NCBI RefSeq assembly: GCF_003313505.1
Contig: NZ_QMHO01000003.1
Location: 124,001-188,000, forward strand
DNA: 64,000 nucleotides
Direction of reading: 5' to 3'
DNA from: Pedobacter nanyangensis
GTDB lineage: Bacteria; Bacteroidota; Bacteroidia; Sphingobacteriales; Sphingobacteriaceae
The notes below the pieces were generated by a model. That model did no database searches. It saw only the letters and a list, made by a program, of their open reading frames with translations, and had not been told where the DNA came from. Positions 50,005 through 59,481 of the stretch are shown here, in pieces; position 1 is the first letter of the stretch; the number at the start of each line of letters is the position of its first letter. A program made the position numbers and the translations under genes.

Positions 50005-52938
50005 ATGAAAAAAATACTACTAGCTGTTTGCCTACTTTTTGCAGGTTCAAACTTAGTGGCCCAAAACACTGCCTATCAGTGGAAAACGGCCACAGCAGGA
50101 GGTTACACTTACAAATATGTAACCAACGACCCCTCTAAAACCCGCTTTTACACCTTAAAAAATGGCTTAACCGTTATTCTTTCGCCCAACTACAAGGAGC
50201 CTAAAATTGAATACCGCATGAGCGTTAGAGCAGGTAGCAACACCGACCCTAAAAACGCGACGGGTTTGGCACACTACCTTGAGCATTTATTGTTTAAAGG
50301 AACCGATAAATTTGGAACCGCCGACTGGGCCAAGGAAAAACCGTTGTTGGACAAAATTGATGCCCTTTACGAAAAATACAACAAAACTACTGATCCAGCG
50401 CAGCGTAAGGAAATCTACAAAGAAATCGACAAAGTATCTGGCGAAGCCTCAAACTTCTCTATTGCCAACGAGTATGATAAAATGATGCAGGGAATTGGCG
50501 GTAATTCAACCAATGCGCACACTTGGTACGAAGAAACAGTTTACAACGAAGATTTCCCTTCCAATGCGGTAGATAAATTTTTAGCGATCCAAGCGGAACG
50601 TTTCCGCAAACCTATCTTCCGTATTTTCCATACCGAATTGGAAGCGGTTTACGAAGAGAAAAACAGAGGTTTAGACAACGATGGCTGGAAACTGGACGAA
50701 GCCATGATGGACAAATTGTTCCCTACGCACAATTACGGCCAGCAAACCACCATTGGTACTATTGAACACCTTAAAAACCCATCGTTGGTTGAGATCAGAA
50801 ACTACTACAACAAATACTACGTGCCTAATAACATGGCGCTCATTTTAGCGGGAGATTTAAATCCTGATGAGATGATCAAGAAAGTGGATAAGGCTTTTAG
50901 TTACATGGTAGCTAAGCCATTGGCACTTTACAACCCTGCACCTGAAAAGCCGCTAACCAAAATCCAAAAGGTTGATGTTTATGGCCCAAGCGCCGAAGTA
51001 TTGGAAGTTTATTACCGTGGTTATGCCGAAAACAGCAAAGAAAGCGTAATGCTTTCGTTGATTCGCAGCATTTTAACCAATGGCAAGGCAGGTTTGTTTG
51101 ACATTAACCTGAACAAACAACAAAAAGTGCTTAGAGCCAATGCCACTTATCAGCAAATGAAAGATTATGGCGTTTTCAACTTATCGGCACAGCCTAAACA
51201 GGGCCAAAGCTTAGATGATGTGGCCAAGTTATTGATGGAGCAAATCCAATTGCTTAAAGAAGGTAAATTTGAGGATGACTTATTGAAAGCGATTGTTGCC
51301 AACAGAAAACTAAGTTTCTTACAAGCTTTTGACAGCAACGGCAACCGTGCTGAAAGCCTATCGAATGTATTTATCATGAACAGAGGTACTGGCTGGGATA
51401 GAGATTTGAACGAAATCAACGATATCGCTAAAATTACCAAGGCACAAGTAGTGGCTTTTGCCAACACTTTCTTTAAGGATAATTATGTCATTGGCTATAA
51501 ACACAAGGGCGAAGACAAAAGTACCATCAAAGTGGAAAAACCTGCTATTACGCCTATCAATGCCAATGCCGGTTTAACTTCTCCGTTTGTGAAAAACCTA
51601 TTGGCCAGTCCAGTTAAACCTATTGCTCCTAAGTTTTTGGATTACCAAAAAGATATCAACTTTGGCAAATCAGGTATCGCTGAAGTATTGACGATTAAAA
51701 ACACGGAAAATTCTATCTTTAGAATGACCTATCGTTTTAACTTGGGAAGCAATAACTACAAGCTATTGCAATATGCAGCCACTTACCTGCCATATCTTGG
51801 CACCGATAAATACACCGCCGAAGAACTGAGCAAAGAGTTTTATAACATTGCTTGTTCTTATAGCCTAAACGTGGGCGCCGAAACTACCACCATCAGCGTG
51901 AGCGGCCTACAGGAGAACTTTAACAAAGCTGTTGCCCTGGTTGAGCACATTTTTGCCAACGTAAAAGCAAATGAGAAAGCTTTGGGTGAGCTAAAAAACA
52001 GCATTCTTAAATCCAGAGAAAACTCGAAGTTGAATAAAGGCGCCATCATGAATGGTCTTACTTCATACGCCCAATATGGCAAGTTAAATCCTTTCAACAA
52101 TGTGTTAACTAATGACGAGGTTAAAAACATCAAAGCCGAGGATTTGATTTATTTATTGAAGAACCTGAACAACTACGAGCACGTAGTAACCTATTACGGC
52201 CCTAAAGATTTAGCAGCGTTTACTGCTGACATCCAAAAAGCACATGCTTTGCCAAAAGAGTTCACGCCAGCTGCTCCAGCTAAAGTTTATACCTACACCG
52301 TTCAAGATTCAAACAAAGTTTACTTTGCCAACTACGACATGGTTCAATCTGAAATCCGTTGGTTAAGAAACACTGGCTTATACAACAAAAATGACGGTGC
52401 AACCATCGAAGTATTCAACAACTATTTTGGCGGCGGTATGGGATCGGTAGTTTTCCAAACCATCAGAGAATCTAAAGCTTTGGCTTATTCAACTTATGCA
52501 AGTTATATCTCTCCAGATAGAGCGGATAAAGAATACAGCATGATTGCTTATGTTGGCAGCCAGGCTGATAAAATGAATGAAGCTGTGGCAGGCATGAACG
52601 AATTGTTGAATGTATTGCCAAAAAGCGAAAAAACATTTGACGGTGCTAAGGCTAATTTGCTGAGCAGTTACGAATCAGACAGGATATTGAAAGACGCCAT
52701 TTTTGGCCGTTACTTTGCTGATAAGAAACTGGGCTACACCTACGATTCAAGAATGGACAGGTACAAAGAAATTAAACCAATTACTTTTGATACCATCAAC
52801 ACATTCCACCAACAAAAAATAGCTAACAAACCTTATTCTTATCTAATTGTTGCTTCCGACAAAAAGGTTAAGCAAGAGGATATGGCCAAATTCGGTGCTG
52901 TCAAAACTTTAACCTTAGAGGAGATTTTCGGATACTAA
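50005..52938 (+). CDS. M16 (pitrilysin) family zinc metalloprotease, two-domain
   Basis: This 977-residue secreted peptidase degrades peptides in the periplasm or at the envelope. It has a signal peptide (MKKILLAVCLLFAGSNLVAQ), an active M16 half with the inverted zinc motif HYLEH at 90-94 and the distal Glu in EAVYEEKNRG near 215, and a second, inactive M16 half lacking the HxxEH motif (roughly 540-977), which carries NYFGGGMGSVVFQTIRE. Length is that of full double-domain members. The frame could start at 49987, but the Met at 50005 begins a proper signal peptide. A perfect terminator follows 17 bp after the stop, so the gene is transcribed alone. Confidence 0.94.
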   Translation: MKKILLAVCLLFAGSNLVAQNTAYQWKTATAGGYTYKYVTNDPSKTRFYTLKNGLTVILSPNYKEPKIEYRMSVRAGSNTDPKNATGLAHYLEHLLFKGTDKFGTADWAKEKPLLDKIDALYEKYNKTTDPAQRKEIYKEIDKVSGEASNFSIANEYDKMMQGIGGNSTNAHTWYEETVYNEDFPSNAVDKFLAIQAERFRKPIFRIFHTELEAVYEEKNRGLDNDGWKLDEAMMDKLFPTHNYGQQTTIGTIEHLKNPSLVEIRNYYNKYYVPNNMALILAGDLNPDEMIKKVDKAFSYMVAKPLALYNPAPEKPLTKIQKVDVYGPSAEVLEVYYRGYAENSKESVMLSLIRSILTNGKAGLFDINLNKQQKVLRANATYQQMKDYGVFNLSAQPKQGQSLDDVAKLLMEQIQLLKEGKFEDDLLKAIVANRKLSFLQAFDSNGNRAESLSNVFIMNRGTGWDRDLNEINDIAKITKAQVVAFANTFFKDNYVIGYKHKGEDKSTIKVEKPAITPINANAGLTSPFVKNLLASPVKPIAPKFLDYQKDINFGKSGIAEVLTIKNTENSIFRMTYRFNLGSNNYKLLQYAATYLPYLGTDKYTAEELSKEFYNIACSYSLNVGAETTTISVSGLQENFNKAVALVEHIFANVKANEKALGELKNSILKSRENSKLNKGAIMNGLTSYAQYGKLNPFNNVLTNDEVKNIKAEDLIYLLKNLNNYEHVVTYYGPKDLAAFTADIQKAHALPKEFTPAAPAKVYTYTVQDSNKVYFANYDMVQSEIRWLRNTGLYNKNDGATIEVFNNYFGGGMGSVVFQTIRESKALAYSTYASYISPDRADKEYSMIAYVGSQADKMNEAVAGMNELLNVLPKSEKTFDGAKANLLSSYESDRILKDAIFGRYFADKKLGYTYDSRMDRYKEIKPITFDTINTFHQQKIANKPYSYLIVASDKKVKQEDMAKFGAVKTLTLEEIFGY

Positions 52939-52954
52939 ACGGATTTAACCTTAT

Positions 52955-52985
52955 AAAAAAAGCCCCGCACGTACGGGGCTTTTTT
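52955..52985 (+). terminator. Rho-independent terminator of the M16 protease gene
   Basis: A perfect stem AAAAAAGCCCCG / CGGGGCTTTTTT with a 6-nt loop forms a strong hairpin, usable in both directions. Confidence 0.95.
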
Positions 52986-52999
52986 ATGCACTTAGGTAA

Positions 53000-53191
53000 T
53001 TATAATGACTTGATCCATTTCACCAGTTCGTCTCTGCCTTTTCCTGTTTTTTGTTGCAGTTTACCCAACATCTCATCGTCTTTTCCTTCCTCGTATTTCA
53101 AATCATCATCAGTTAAATCTGCATAGGCTTGTTTAATCTTTCCTTTAAGTTCGTTCCATTTACCTTTTAATTCCAGCTTGTCCATAATCAA
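53000..53191 (-). CDS. CsbD family stress protein
   Basis: This 63-residue protein is a small, highly charged, helical protein of the CsbD family. It begins (after Met-Ile) with [29 protein letters not shown], the typical opening, and continues with a [25 protein letters not shown] repeat. CsbD proteins rise in general stress or osmotic stress and have no known activity. The start at 53185 (MDKLEL) would be equally good. It is a single gene, sharing the strong hairpin at 52955-52985 on its 3' side. Confidence 0.9.
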   Translation of the reverse strand: MIMDKLELKGKWNELKGKIKQAYADLTDDDLKYEEGKDDEMLGKLQQKTGKGRDELVKWIKSL

Positions 53192-53390
53192 TGTTTTTAA
53201 GTTAAAATCTGATTATAGGAACAACAGGAAAAACCCAACTATGTTTTACACCAAAAATTAATCCACTAAAAATGAAACCATTACAAACAAAAAAACCTAA
53301 ATTCAGGCTACATGCCTTAATTTTTAACAACACACCAGTTTTTCGTCTTCATTATTTCTTTCCTGGTATATTTAAAGGGGTCAGCCAAAA

Positions 53391-53424
53391 AAAAGGACAG
53401 GCTAACTAAACCTGTCCTTATTTA
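53391..53424 (-). terminator. Terminator of acs
   Basis: An 8-bp perfect stem (AGGACAGG / CCTGTCCT) with a 9-nt loop is followed on the minus strand by seven or more T residues. It lies about 20 bp after the acs stop codon. Confidence 0.85.
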
Positions 53425-53441
53425 TGGATTTAAGTTGATGC

Positions 53442-55334
53442 TTACTTTTTAGAAGCCTCAATAATTTCATCAACCACCGCTGGATCTAATAAGGTTGAGG
53501 TGTCGCCTAGGTTTGAAGTTTCTCCTTCGGCAATTTTCCTCAAAATCCTACGCATAATTTTACCAGATCTGGTTTTAGGCAAGCCCGATACGAATAAGAT
53601 TTTATCTGGTTTTGCAATAGCGCCAATCACTCTGGTAACCGTTTGCAGGATATCCTTTTTGGTTAACTCTGCATCCTGATGGTGGTTTGGATAAATGATA
53701 AATGCGTAAATCCCTTGTCCCTTCACATCGTGAGGATAACCTACCACTGCGCTTTCCACCACACCTGCGTGCATATTGATGGCATTTTCCACTTCGGCGG
53801 TTCCAATTCTATGGCCTGACACGTTCAATACATCATCAACCCTACCAGTAATTCTGTAGTAGCCATCTTCATCCCTCAAACATCCATCGCCTGTAAAATA
53901 CATGCCCGGATAGGTAGAGAAATAAGTTTGGCGACAACGCTCGTGATCACCATAAGTAGTACGCAACATTCCCGGCCATGGAAATTTAATGCACAAGTTA
54001 CCGCTTACATCATTACCTTCTATTTCAGTACCATTTTCATCAACCAGTACGGGCTGTATTCCCGGTAGTGGCAAGGTGGCGTAGCTAGGCTTGGTTTTGG
54101 TGACATTGGCAATTGGCGAAATCATAATTCCACCCGTTTCGGTTTGCCACCACGTATCTACAATTGGGGCTTTACCGTGGCCAATTTTTTCGTCAAACCA
54201 GTGCCAGGCCTCTTCGTTAATGGGTTCTCCTACCGATCCCAACACTCTTAATGAGCTTAAATCTTTCCCTTCTAAAGGCTCGTCTCCAAAACTCATCAAT
54301 GATCTAATTGCCGTTGGTGCGGTGTAAAGAATGTTTACTTTGTGTTTCTCCACAATATCCCAAAAACGAGAAGGTGTTGGATAAGTAGGCACGCCTTCAA
54401 AAATCAATGAAGTAGCCCCTTGCGACAACGGCCCATAAACAATATAAGAGTGGCCGGTAATCCAGCCTATGTCTGCTGTGCAGAAATAAACCTCGTTTGG
54501 CTGATAGTTGAACACATTGCTAAAGGTATAACCGGCATAAACCATGTAGCCACCACAAGTGTGCACTACGCCTTTCGGTTTTCCTGTAGAACCAGAAGTA
54601 TATAAAATGAACAATAGATCTTCCGCATCCATTTCTTCTGCTTCACAAACTGCATTGACGTGTTTCACCTCATCTTCCCACCACACATCTCTACCTTTTA
54701 ACATGCTTACCGGAGTTCTTACATGGGTAAGCACAATTACTTTTTCTACCGTAGGGCAGCCAATTAAAGCATCATCAATCACATCTTTCAATGGAATGGG
54801 CTTCGCTCCGCGGTAAACACCATCGGCGGTAATGACCAACTTACATTTGGCATCGTTAATTCTATCCGCAATGGATTTGGCCGAGAAACCGCCAAATACG
54901 ACCGAGTGCACAGCGCCAATGCGGGCACAGGCCAACACGGCAATGGCCAATTCAGGTACCATCGGCATATATATACAGATACGGTCACCTTTTTGCGCAC
55001 CATTCCTTTTCAGTACGTTGGCAAACCGGCAAACCGCCTCGTGCAACATTTTATAGGTTAGCGTTACGCTTTCCTCTTCTGGGTTGTTAGGCTCCCATAT
55101 AATGGCAGGCTTGTCTGCATGATGCTCCAAATGCCTGTCTAAACAATTTTCAGTGATATTAAGCTTGGCTCCTTCGAACCATTTGATGTTTGGCTCTTCA
55201 AAGTTCCACGAAAGAACTTTGTACCAGGGCTTTCTCCATTGGAAATTCTGGGCTACTTCGCCCCAGAACTGTTCAGGGTTTTCAATACTTTTTTGGTAGC
55301 TTTCTTCATACTGCTCCAAAGATTTGATTTGCAT
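53442..55334 (-). CDS. acs: Acetyl-CoA synthetase
   Basis: This cytoplasmic enzyme makes acetyl-CoA from acetate, ATP and CoA via acetyl-AMP. The 630-residue product has the acyl-adenylate motif YTSGSTGKPKGVVHT near residue 265, VDTWWQTETGGIM, the hinge region YFTGDGCLRDEDGYYRITGR, and the C-terminal PKTRSGKIMRRILRKIA, whose Lys is the conserved acetylation site. Length is slightly below the usual 650 and the N-terminus is normal. It is a single gene with a strong terminator. No protein acetyltransferase gene is adjacent. Confidence 0.96.
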   Translation of the reverse strand: MQIKSLEQYEESYQKSIENPEQFWGEVAQNFQWRKPWYKVLSWNFEEPNIKWFEGAKLNITENCLDRHLEHHADKPAIIWEPNNPEEESVTLTYKMLHEAVCRFANVLKRNGAQKGDRICIYMPMVPELAIAVLACARIGAVHSVVFGGFSAKSIADRINDAKCKLVITADGVYRGAKPIPLKDVIDDALIGCPTVEKVIVLTHVRTPVSMLKGRDVWWEDEVKHVNAVCEAEEMDAEDLLFILYTSGSTGKPKGVVHTCGGYMVYAGYTFSNVFNYQPNEVYFCTADIGWITGHSYIVYGPLSQGATSLIFEGVPTYPTPSRFWDIVEKHKVNILYTAPTAIRSLMSFGDEPLEGKDLSSLRVLGSVGEPINEEAWHWFDEKIGHGKAPIVDTWWQTETGGIMISPIANVTKTKPSYATLPLPGIQPVLVDENGTEIEGNDVSGNLCIKFPWPGMLRTTYGDHERCRQTYFSTYPGMYFTGDGCLRDEDGYYRITGRVDDVLNVSGHRIGTAEVENAINMHAGVVESAVVGYPHDVKGQGIYAFIIYPNHHQDAELTKKDILQTVTRVIGAIAKPDKILFVSGLPKTRSGKIMRRILRKIAEGETSNLGDTSTLLDPAVVDEIIEASKK

Positions 55335-55833
55335 AGTATATCTATAATAGGTTGTGGATTGTTTGGATGCTAAAATAAGTAATTAAATACTATAAAAACA
55401 TCAAAATCGTCTCAATTTTACAAACAACATATCAACAAACCTCTGGATTTTTTCAAATTTTCCCAATGCAAATGGGCATTAAAATAAACAGCCTTCACCA
55501 AGCAAATGGTAAAGGCTACAGTTCGAGCTGATAACTTAGTTTTATTGCTTCACAAAAAATTATTTCAACGAGGCCAAGCCACAAAGCTAAAGCAATACAT
55601 TAAACAATAAAATACCCAAACCTGAGTATTTTTGAAAGATACAGCAGCATTTAGGGGATATTTTTTGCCCTGATCTATATAGATTAGCTACCCGTGATTT
55701 AGCTTTTATACGGTGCCTGAGAAACAACTTTAAAATATTTTTACAGCGCACTTGATGATTAGAAAAATTATTCTGATATTTGCAGGCTCTTAAAAAGAAT
55801 TAAGCGACGAATAACAAATAACAAAATAAAGTC
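55335..55833. other. 499-bp intergenic region between divergent acs and rpmB
   Basis: The divergent region contains the rpmB promoter at its right end and the acs promoter, not located with confidence, at its left. A hairpin of about 10 bp (AGCCTTCACC with GGTAAAGGCT, near 55490-55518) stands in the middle without a T tract. No open reading frame was supported. Confidence 0.45.
55751..55782 (+). promoter_or_regulatory. Promoter of the rpmB operon
   Basis: CTTG at 55751-55754 and GATATTTG at 55775-55782 (seven of eight matches to TAnnTTTG) are 20 bp apart. Transcription would start near 55789, about 45 nt before the rpmB ATG. Confidence 0.55.
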
Positions 55834-56067
55834 ATGTCAAGAGTTTGTGATTTAACAGGAAAAACCGCGATGAAAGGACATAACGTTTCTCACTCGAACG
55901 TTAAAACTAAGCGCAAGTTTTATCCTAACCTACAACTTCAGAAGTTTTACATCCCTGAAGAAGATCGTTGGATAACACTAAAAGTATCTACTTCAGCTAT
56001 TAAAACCATCAACAAAATTGGTGTTTCTGAAGCGATTAATCGTTTCATGAAAAAAGGATATTTGTAA
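55834..56067 (+). CDS. rpmB: 50S ribosomal protein L28
   Basis: This 77-residue ribosomal protein bL28 shows the full family pattern: [21 protein letters not shown], then [10 protein letters not shown], and a C-terminal [14 protein letters not shown]. It is complete and of normal Bacteroidota length. It opens the operon rpmB-rpmG-DUF4295 that continues into ftsY after a terminator. The cysteine of a zinc knuckle is reduced to one, as in C-minus forms. Confidence 0.95.
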   Translation: MSRVCDLTGKTAMKGHNVSHSNVKTKRKFYPNLQLQKFYIPEEDRWITLKVSTSAIKTINKIGVSEAINRFMKKGYL

Positions 56068-56105
56068 TAACATTTGCCGTAGCTACGGCATAAATAAATA
56101 AAGAA

Positions 56106-56288
56106 ATGGCAAAAAAAGGTAACAGAGTTCAAGTTATTTTAGAGTGCACAGAGCATAAAACAAGCGGTATGCCTGGTATGTCTAGATATATCTCTACTAA
56201 AAACCGTAAAAACACTACTGAGCGTTTAGAGTTGAAAAAATACAACCCGGTTTTAAAGAAAGTAACCGTACACAAGGAAATTAAATAA
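56106..56288 (+). CDS. rpmG: 50S ribosomal protein L33
   Basis: This 60-residue bL33 reads [16 protein letters not shown], then [19 protein letters not shown] and a basic end. It carries only one of the four zinc-ligand cysteines (Cys14), so it is the zinc-independent C-minus form. It lies 38 bp after rpmB. Confidence 0.95.
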   Translation: MAKKGNRVQVILECTEHKTSGMPGMSRYISTKNRKNTTERLELKKYNPVLKKVTVHKEIK

Positions 56289-56372
56289 TTTTGAAGGGGT
56301 AAATGATTGGATTATAGTATTGAAATTCGGTCATTCTTAATTCACTCACTCAATCATTAAATTTAAAAAAAC

Positions 56373-56537
56373 ATGGCAAAGAAAGTAGTTGCAACCCTTA
56401 AAACAGGTACAGGTAAAGAATATTCAAAAGTGATCACCATGACTAAATCACCTAAAACTGGTGCTTATTCATTCAAAGAATCAATTGTTCACAATGATCA
56501 CATTAAAGATGCTATTGCTGCAGCAAACAGCAAATAA
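56373..56537 (+). CDS. DUF4295 small ribosome-associated protein
   Basis: This 54-residue basic protein begins MAKKVVATLKTGTGKEYSKV and ends with IKDAIAAANSK. It matches DUF4295, a family restricted to Bacteroidota and encoded after rpmB and rpmG. Its size, charge and constant linkage to two ribosomal genes suggest a ribosomal or translation-associated protein. Start and stop are unambiguous: ATG at 56373 after an A-rich leader, TAA at 56535-56537. Confidence 0.92.
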   Translation: MAKKVVATLKTGTGKEYSKVITMTKSPKTGAYSFKESIVHNDHIKDAIAAANSK

Positions 56538-56560
56538 CAATATTCAAAGAATAGCTTAAG

Positions 56561-56597
56561 AGCCGTTCCGTACTAACGGAATGGCTTTTTTTATTTT
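56561..56597 (+). terminator. Terminator between DUF4295 and ftsY
   Basis: An 11-bp stem with one G-T pair (AGCCGTTCCGT / ACGGAATGGCT) and a 4-nt loop is followed by seven T residues. It should end the ribosomal transcript before ftsY, at least partly. Confidence 0.88.
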
Positions 56598-56669
56598 ATA
56601 AAACCGATCCAAATTTATTTAAGGAAGTGCTCATCGAACCTTGAAAAACAATAATTAATTGATGAAATT

Positions 56670-57632
56670 ATGGGTTTATTCGATTTTTTCAAAAAGAAAG
56701 AAACCGCACCTGAAGCTCAGGAGGCGCTAGACAAAGGATTAGAAAAAACCAAGGAAGGTTTTTTTAGCAAGCTGACCAAAGCCGTTGCCGGAAAATCTAC
56801 CGTTGACGATGATGTGCTGGACAATCTGGAGGAAGTTCTGGTAACTTCTGACGTTGGCGTGAGCACTACGCTAAAAATCATCGAAAGAATCCAGGAACGC
56901 GTTGCTAAAGACAAGTACCTATCTACCACCGAACTTAATGGCTTGTTAAGAGACGAAATTCAGCTATTACTTGCAGAAAACAACAGCAACGATTTCAGGA
57001 ATTTCGAATATGGCGATCATAAGCCCTATGTCATTATGGTAGTTGGGGTAAATGGCGTTGGAAAAACAACCACCATAGGCAAACTTGCCCATAAACTGAA
57101 AAAAGAAAACCTTAACGTGGTATTGGGTGCCGCCGATACTTTCCGCGCTGCAGCGGTTGACCAGATCAAACTTTGGGGTGAACGTGTAGGCGTACGCGTA
57201 GTAGCACAAGCCATGGGCTCTGACCCAGCTTCGGTTGCTTTTGACACGTTACAATCGGCGGTTGCCAACAAAGAAGATGTGGTAATTATTGATACTGCTG
57301 GTCGTTTACACAACAAAGTTGGTTTGATGAACGAGCTAGGCAAGATCAAAAACGTGATGCAAAAGGTTGTTCCCAATGCCCCACATGAAATTTTATTGGT
57401 ACTGGATGGCTCTACTGGACAAAATGCCTTTGAGCAGTGCAAACAATTTACTGAAGCTACCGATGTAAATGCTTTGGCCATTACCAAACTTGACGGCACT
57501 GCCAAAGGTGGTGTAGTTATTGGTATTTCAGATCAATTTAAAATTCCGGTAAAATATATTGGTGTAGGCGAAAAAATGGACGATCTACAGTTGTTCGACA
57601 AGAAAGAGTTTGTGAATAGTTTGTTTAAATAG
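56670..57632 (+). CDS. ftsY: Signal recognition particle receptor FtsY
   Basis: FtsY docks ribosome-SRP complexes at the inner membrane using GTP. The 320-residue protein has a short lysine/phenylalanine N-terminus (MGLFDFFKKKE) in place of the long acidic A domain, then the helical N domain and the GTPase G domain: GVNGVGKTTTIGKLA (G1), DTFRAAAVDQ, DTAGRLHNK (G3), TKLDGTAKGG (G4) and the closing VKYIGVGEKMDDLQLFD. It is complete. In Bacteroidota it normally stands next to rimO; here a decayed toxin-antitoxin pair separates them. Confidence 0.97.
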   Translation: MGLFDFFKKKETAPEAQEALDKGLEKTKEGFFSKLTKAVAGKSTVDDDVLDNLEEVLVTSDVGVSTTLKIIERIQERVAKDKYLSTTELNGLLRDEIQLLLAENNSNDFRNFEYGDHKPYVIMVVGVNGVGKTTTIGKLAHKLKKENLNVVLGAADTFRAAAVDQIKLWGERVGVRVVAQAMGSDPASVAFDTLQSAVANKEDVVIIDTAGRLHNKVGLMNELGKIKNVMQKVVPNAPHEILLVLDGSTGQNAFEQCKQFTEATDVNALAITKLDGTAKGGVVIGISDQFKIPVKYIGVGEKMDDLQLFDKKEFVNSLFK

Positions 57633-57645
57633 CTATTTTTGTACT

Positions 57646-57855
57646 ATGGCAAGCATCATTATCCATACCGACAATAAAAAAGACATCTCGCTGTTGAAGG
57701 AATTGGCTGAAAAAATGGGGTTATCTTCGCATATTTTAACTAAAGAAGAAAAGGAAGATGTAAACTTTGCTGAATTAATGAAGCAAAACGAAGAAAAGGA
57801 CAATTTATTAAAAGAAGATGCAGCAGCCTACTATCGTACGTTAAAAAAGAAATAA
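57646..57855 (+). CDS. Putative antitoxin (partner of a decayed RelE-like toxin)
   Basis: The 69-residue protein has a strand-helix start (MASIIIHTDNKKDISLLKELAEKMG), a Lys/Glu-rich middle and a helical end (AAAYYRTLKKK). This composition fits small Bacteroidota antitoxins (DUF2683-like, with an N-terminal beta-strand for DNA binding), but the family is not firm. Its stop codon shares a base with the ATG of the next gene (57855), as is usual in type II TA pairs. The frame itself is intact although the partner toxin is broken. It begins 13 bp after ftsY. Confidence 0.7.
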   Translation: MASIIIHTDNKKDISLLKELAEKMGLSSHILTKEEKEDVNFAELMKQNEEKDNLLKEDAAAYYRTLKKK

Positions 57856-58123
57856 TGCTTGTTCAATACAACAAGAAGTTTCTAAAAGATCTTTCTTCCT
57901 TACCAAAAAAGGATAGAGAAAAAATCGAAAATTTCGTATTTGAAGAAATCAACCAATACGCTAACTCTGCTGAAATAAACAAATTAGAAAAGCTTTCAGG
58001 CTACCAATATTATATTATAAAATTAGATTTGGGAATTACCGTGTAGGTATTAAACTTGAAGAGGAAACGGTCACCTTCGAAAGAGTGCTTCATCGTAAAG
58101 AAATCTACAAATTATTTCCGTAA
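57855..58123 (+). pseudogene. RelE/ParE-family toxin, frameshifted by a 5-bp tandem duplication
   Basis: The frame from the ATG at 57855 gives 63 residues (MLVQYNKKFLKDLSSLPKK...GYQYY) and then runs into a stop. The other frame continues as [16 protein letters not shown] and ends KEIYKLFP at a TAA (58121-58123), the normal C-terminal core of RelE-type toxins. The break lies at 58009-58018, where ATTAT is present twice in tandem. Deleting one copy restores [13 protein letters not shown] and a complete protein of about 87 residues, the family's usual length. The toxin is therefore probably inactive. The N-terminal helix and catalytic strands are otherwise preserved, suggesting a recent event. 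Confidence 0.85.
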
Positions 58124-58142
58124 CTATCATTTTAAGACAAAA

Positions 58143-59474
58143 ATGATTACAAAAAACAAAACAACTACAAAAACGGCTCAACCAAAAATCAATGTGATTA
58201 CCTTGGGTTGCTCTAAAAACACTTACGATTCAGAAGTGCTAATGGGACAACTGAAAGGCAACAACCTGAATGTTGAGCATGAAGCGAGCAAATTAGGGAA
58301 AGATGATATTGTAGTTATTAATACCTGTGGTTTTATTGATAATGCCAAGCAGGAATCTATCGATACCATTTTACAATACAGCCAGCTTAAAGACGAGGGC
58401 AAAGTAGGAAAGGTAATTGTTACCGGTTGTCTTTCTGAGCGCTACAAGCCAGATTTGGAAGCTGAAATTACCAACGTTGACGCCTACTTTGGCACCAACG
58501 ACCTTCAAAATATATTGCACACTTTAGGTGCCAACTACAAGCACGAGCTGATCGGCGAACGTTTATTGTCCACGCCATCGCATTTTGCCTATTTCAAAAT
58601 TGCTGAAGGCTGTAACCGCCCATGTTCTTTTTGTGCTATTCCGCTAATGCGTGGCAAACACGTTTCAAGAGACATGAACGAACTGGTGAATGAGGCAAAA
58701 ATACTTGCCGCCAACGGCACCAAAGAACTTATCCTTATTGCACAGGACCTTACCTATTACGGTTTAGATTTATACGGAAAAAGAAACTTAGATGAACTTT
58801 TACGTCGTTTATCAGATGTAAATGGCATTGAATGGATCAGGTTACAATACGCCTACCCTTCTGGTTTTCCAATGGAAATTTTGGACGCGATGAATGAGCG
58901 TGAGAACATTTGCAAATATCTGGATATGCCGTTACAACATATTACAGATAACATGCTGAAATCCATGCGCCGTGGAATCACCAAACAAAAAACCATTGAT
59001 ATCGTTAACGAGATCAGGGCCAAGGTTCCAAACATCGCCATGCGTACCACGCTAATTTGTGGCTACCCTGGCGAGACCGAGCGTGATTTTGAGGAGATGT
59101 ACCAATGGGTGGAACAAACTCGTTTTGATCGTTTGGGCTGTTTCACTTACTCACATGAGGAAAAAACGCATGCTTACGACTTGGTGGATGACGTTCCAGA
59201 AGACGTTAAACAAGAGCGTGTAGATGCCATTATGGAACTGCAACAGGGCATTTCTTTCGAAATTAACCAAGAAAAAGTAGGCAACACTTACAAGGTACTG
59301 GTTGATAGAAAAGAAGGAGATTTCTTTATTGGCCGTACCGAGTTTGACTCTCCAGAAGTAGACAACGAAGTATTAATTGATGCCAATTCTGGATATGCCG
59401 CTATTGGAAGCTTTGTAAATGTAAAAGTAGATAGAGCTGAAGATTTCGACTTGTACGGACAGATCGTAAAATAG
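58143..59474 (+). CDS. rimO: Ribosomal protein S12 methylthiotransferase RimO
   Basis: RimO is a radical-SAM enzyme that adds a methylthio group to Asp of ribosomal protein S12. The 443-residue protein has the N-terminal UPF0004 domain with its three cluster cysteines (TLGCSKNTYDSE, NTCGFIDNAKQES, VTGCLSERY), the radical-SAM CxxxCxxC in EGCNRPCSFCAIP, and a C-terminal TRAM domain (VGNTYKVLVDRKEGDFFIGRTE). The FCAIPLMRGKHVSR string favours RimO over MiaB. The frame extends upstream to 58056 inside the toxin remnant; MITKNKTTTK at 58143 is the sensible start. It follows the decayed TA pair by 19 bp. Confidence 0.96.
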   Translation: MITKNKTTTKTAQPKINVITLGCSKNTYDSEVLMGQLKGNNLNVEHEASKLGKDDIVVINTCGFIDNAKQESIDTILQYSQLKDEGKVGKVIVTGCLSERYKPDLEAEITNVDAYFGTNDLQNILHTLGANYKHELIGERLLSTPSHFAYFKIAEGCNRPCSFCAIPLMRGKHVSRDMNELVNEAKILAANGTKELILIAQDLTYYGLDLYGKRNLDELLRRLSDVNGIEWIRLQYAYPSGFPMEILDAMNERENICKYLDMPLQHITDNMLKSMRRGITKQKTIDIVNEIRAKVPNIAMRTTLICGYPGETERDFEEMYQWVEQTRFDRLGCFTYSHEEKTHAYDLVDDVPEDVKQERVDAIMELQQGISFEINQEKVGNTYKVLVDRKEGDFFIGRTEFDSPEVDNEVLIDANSGYAAIGSFVNVKVDRAEDFDLYGQIVK

Positions 59475-59481
59475 GTTATAT

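Noticed and set aside
57026..57505. 159-codon minus-strand open frame inside ftsY
   Set aside because: Antisense to the FtsY GTPase domain; the Ser/Thr/Ala-rich product reflects complementary codons only.
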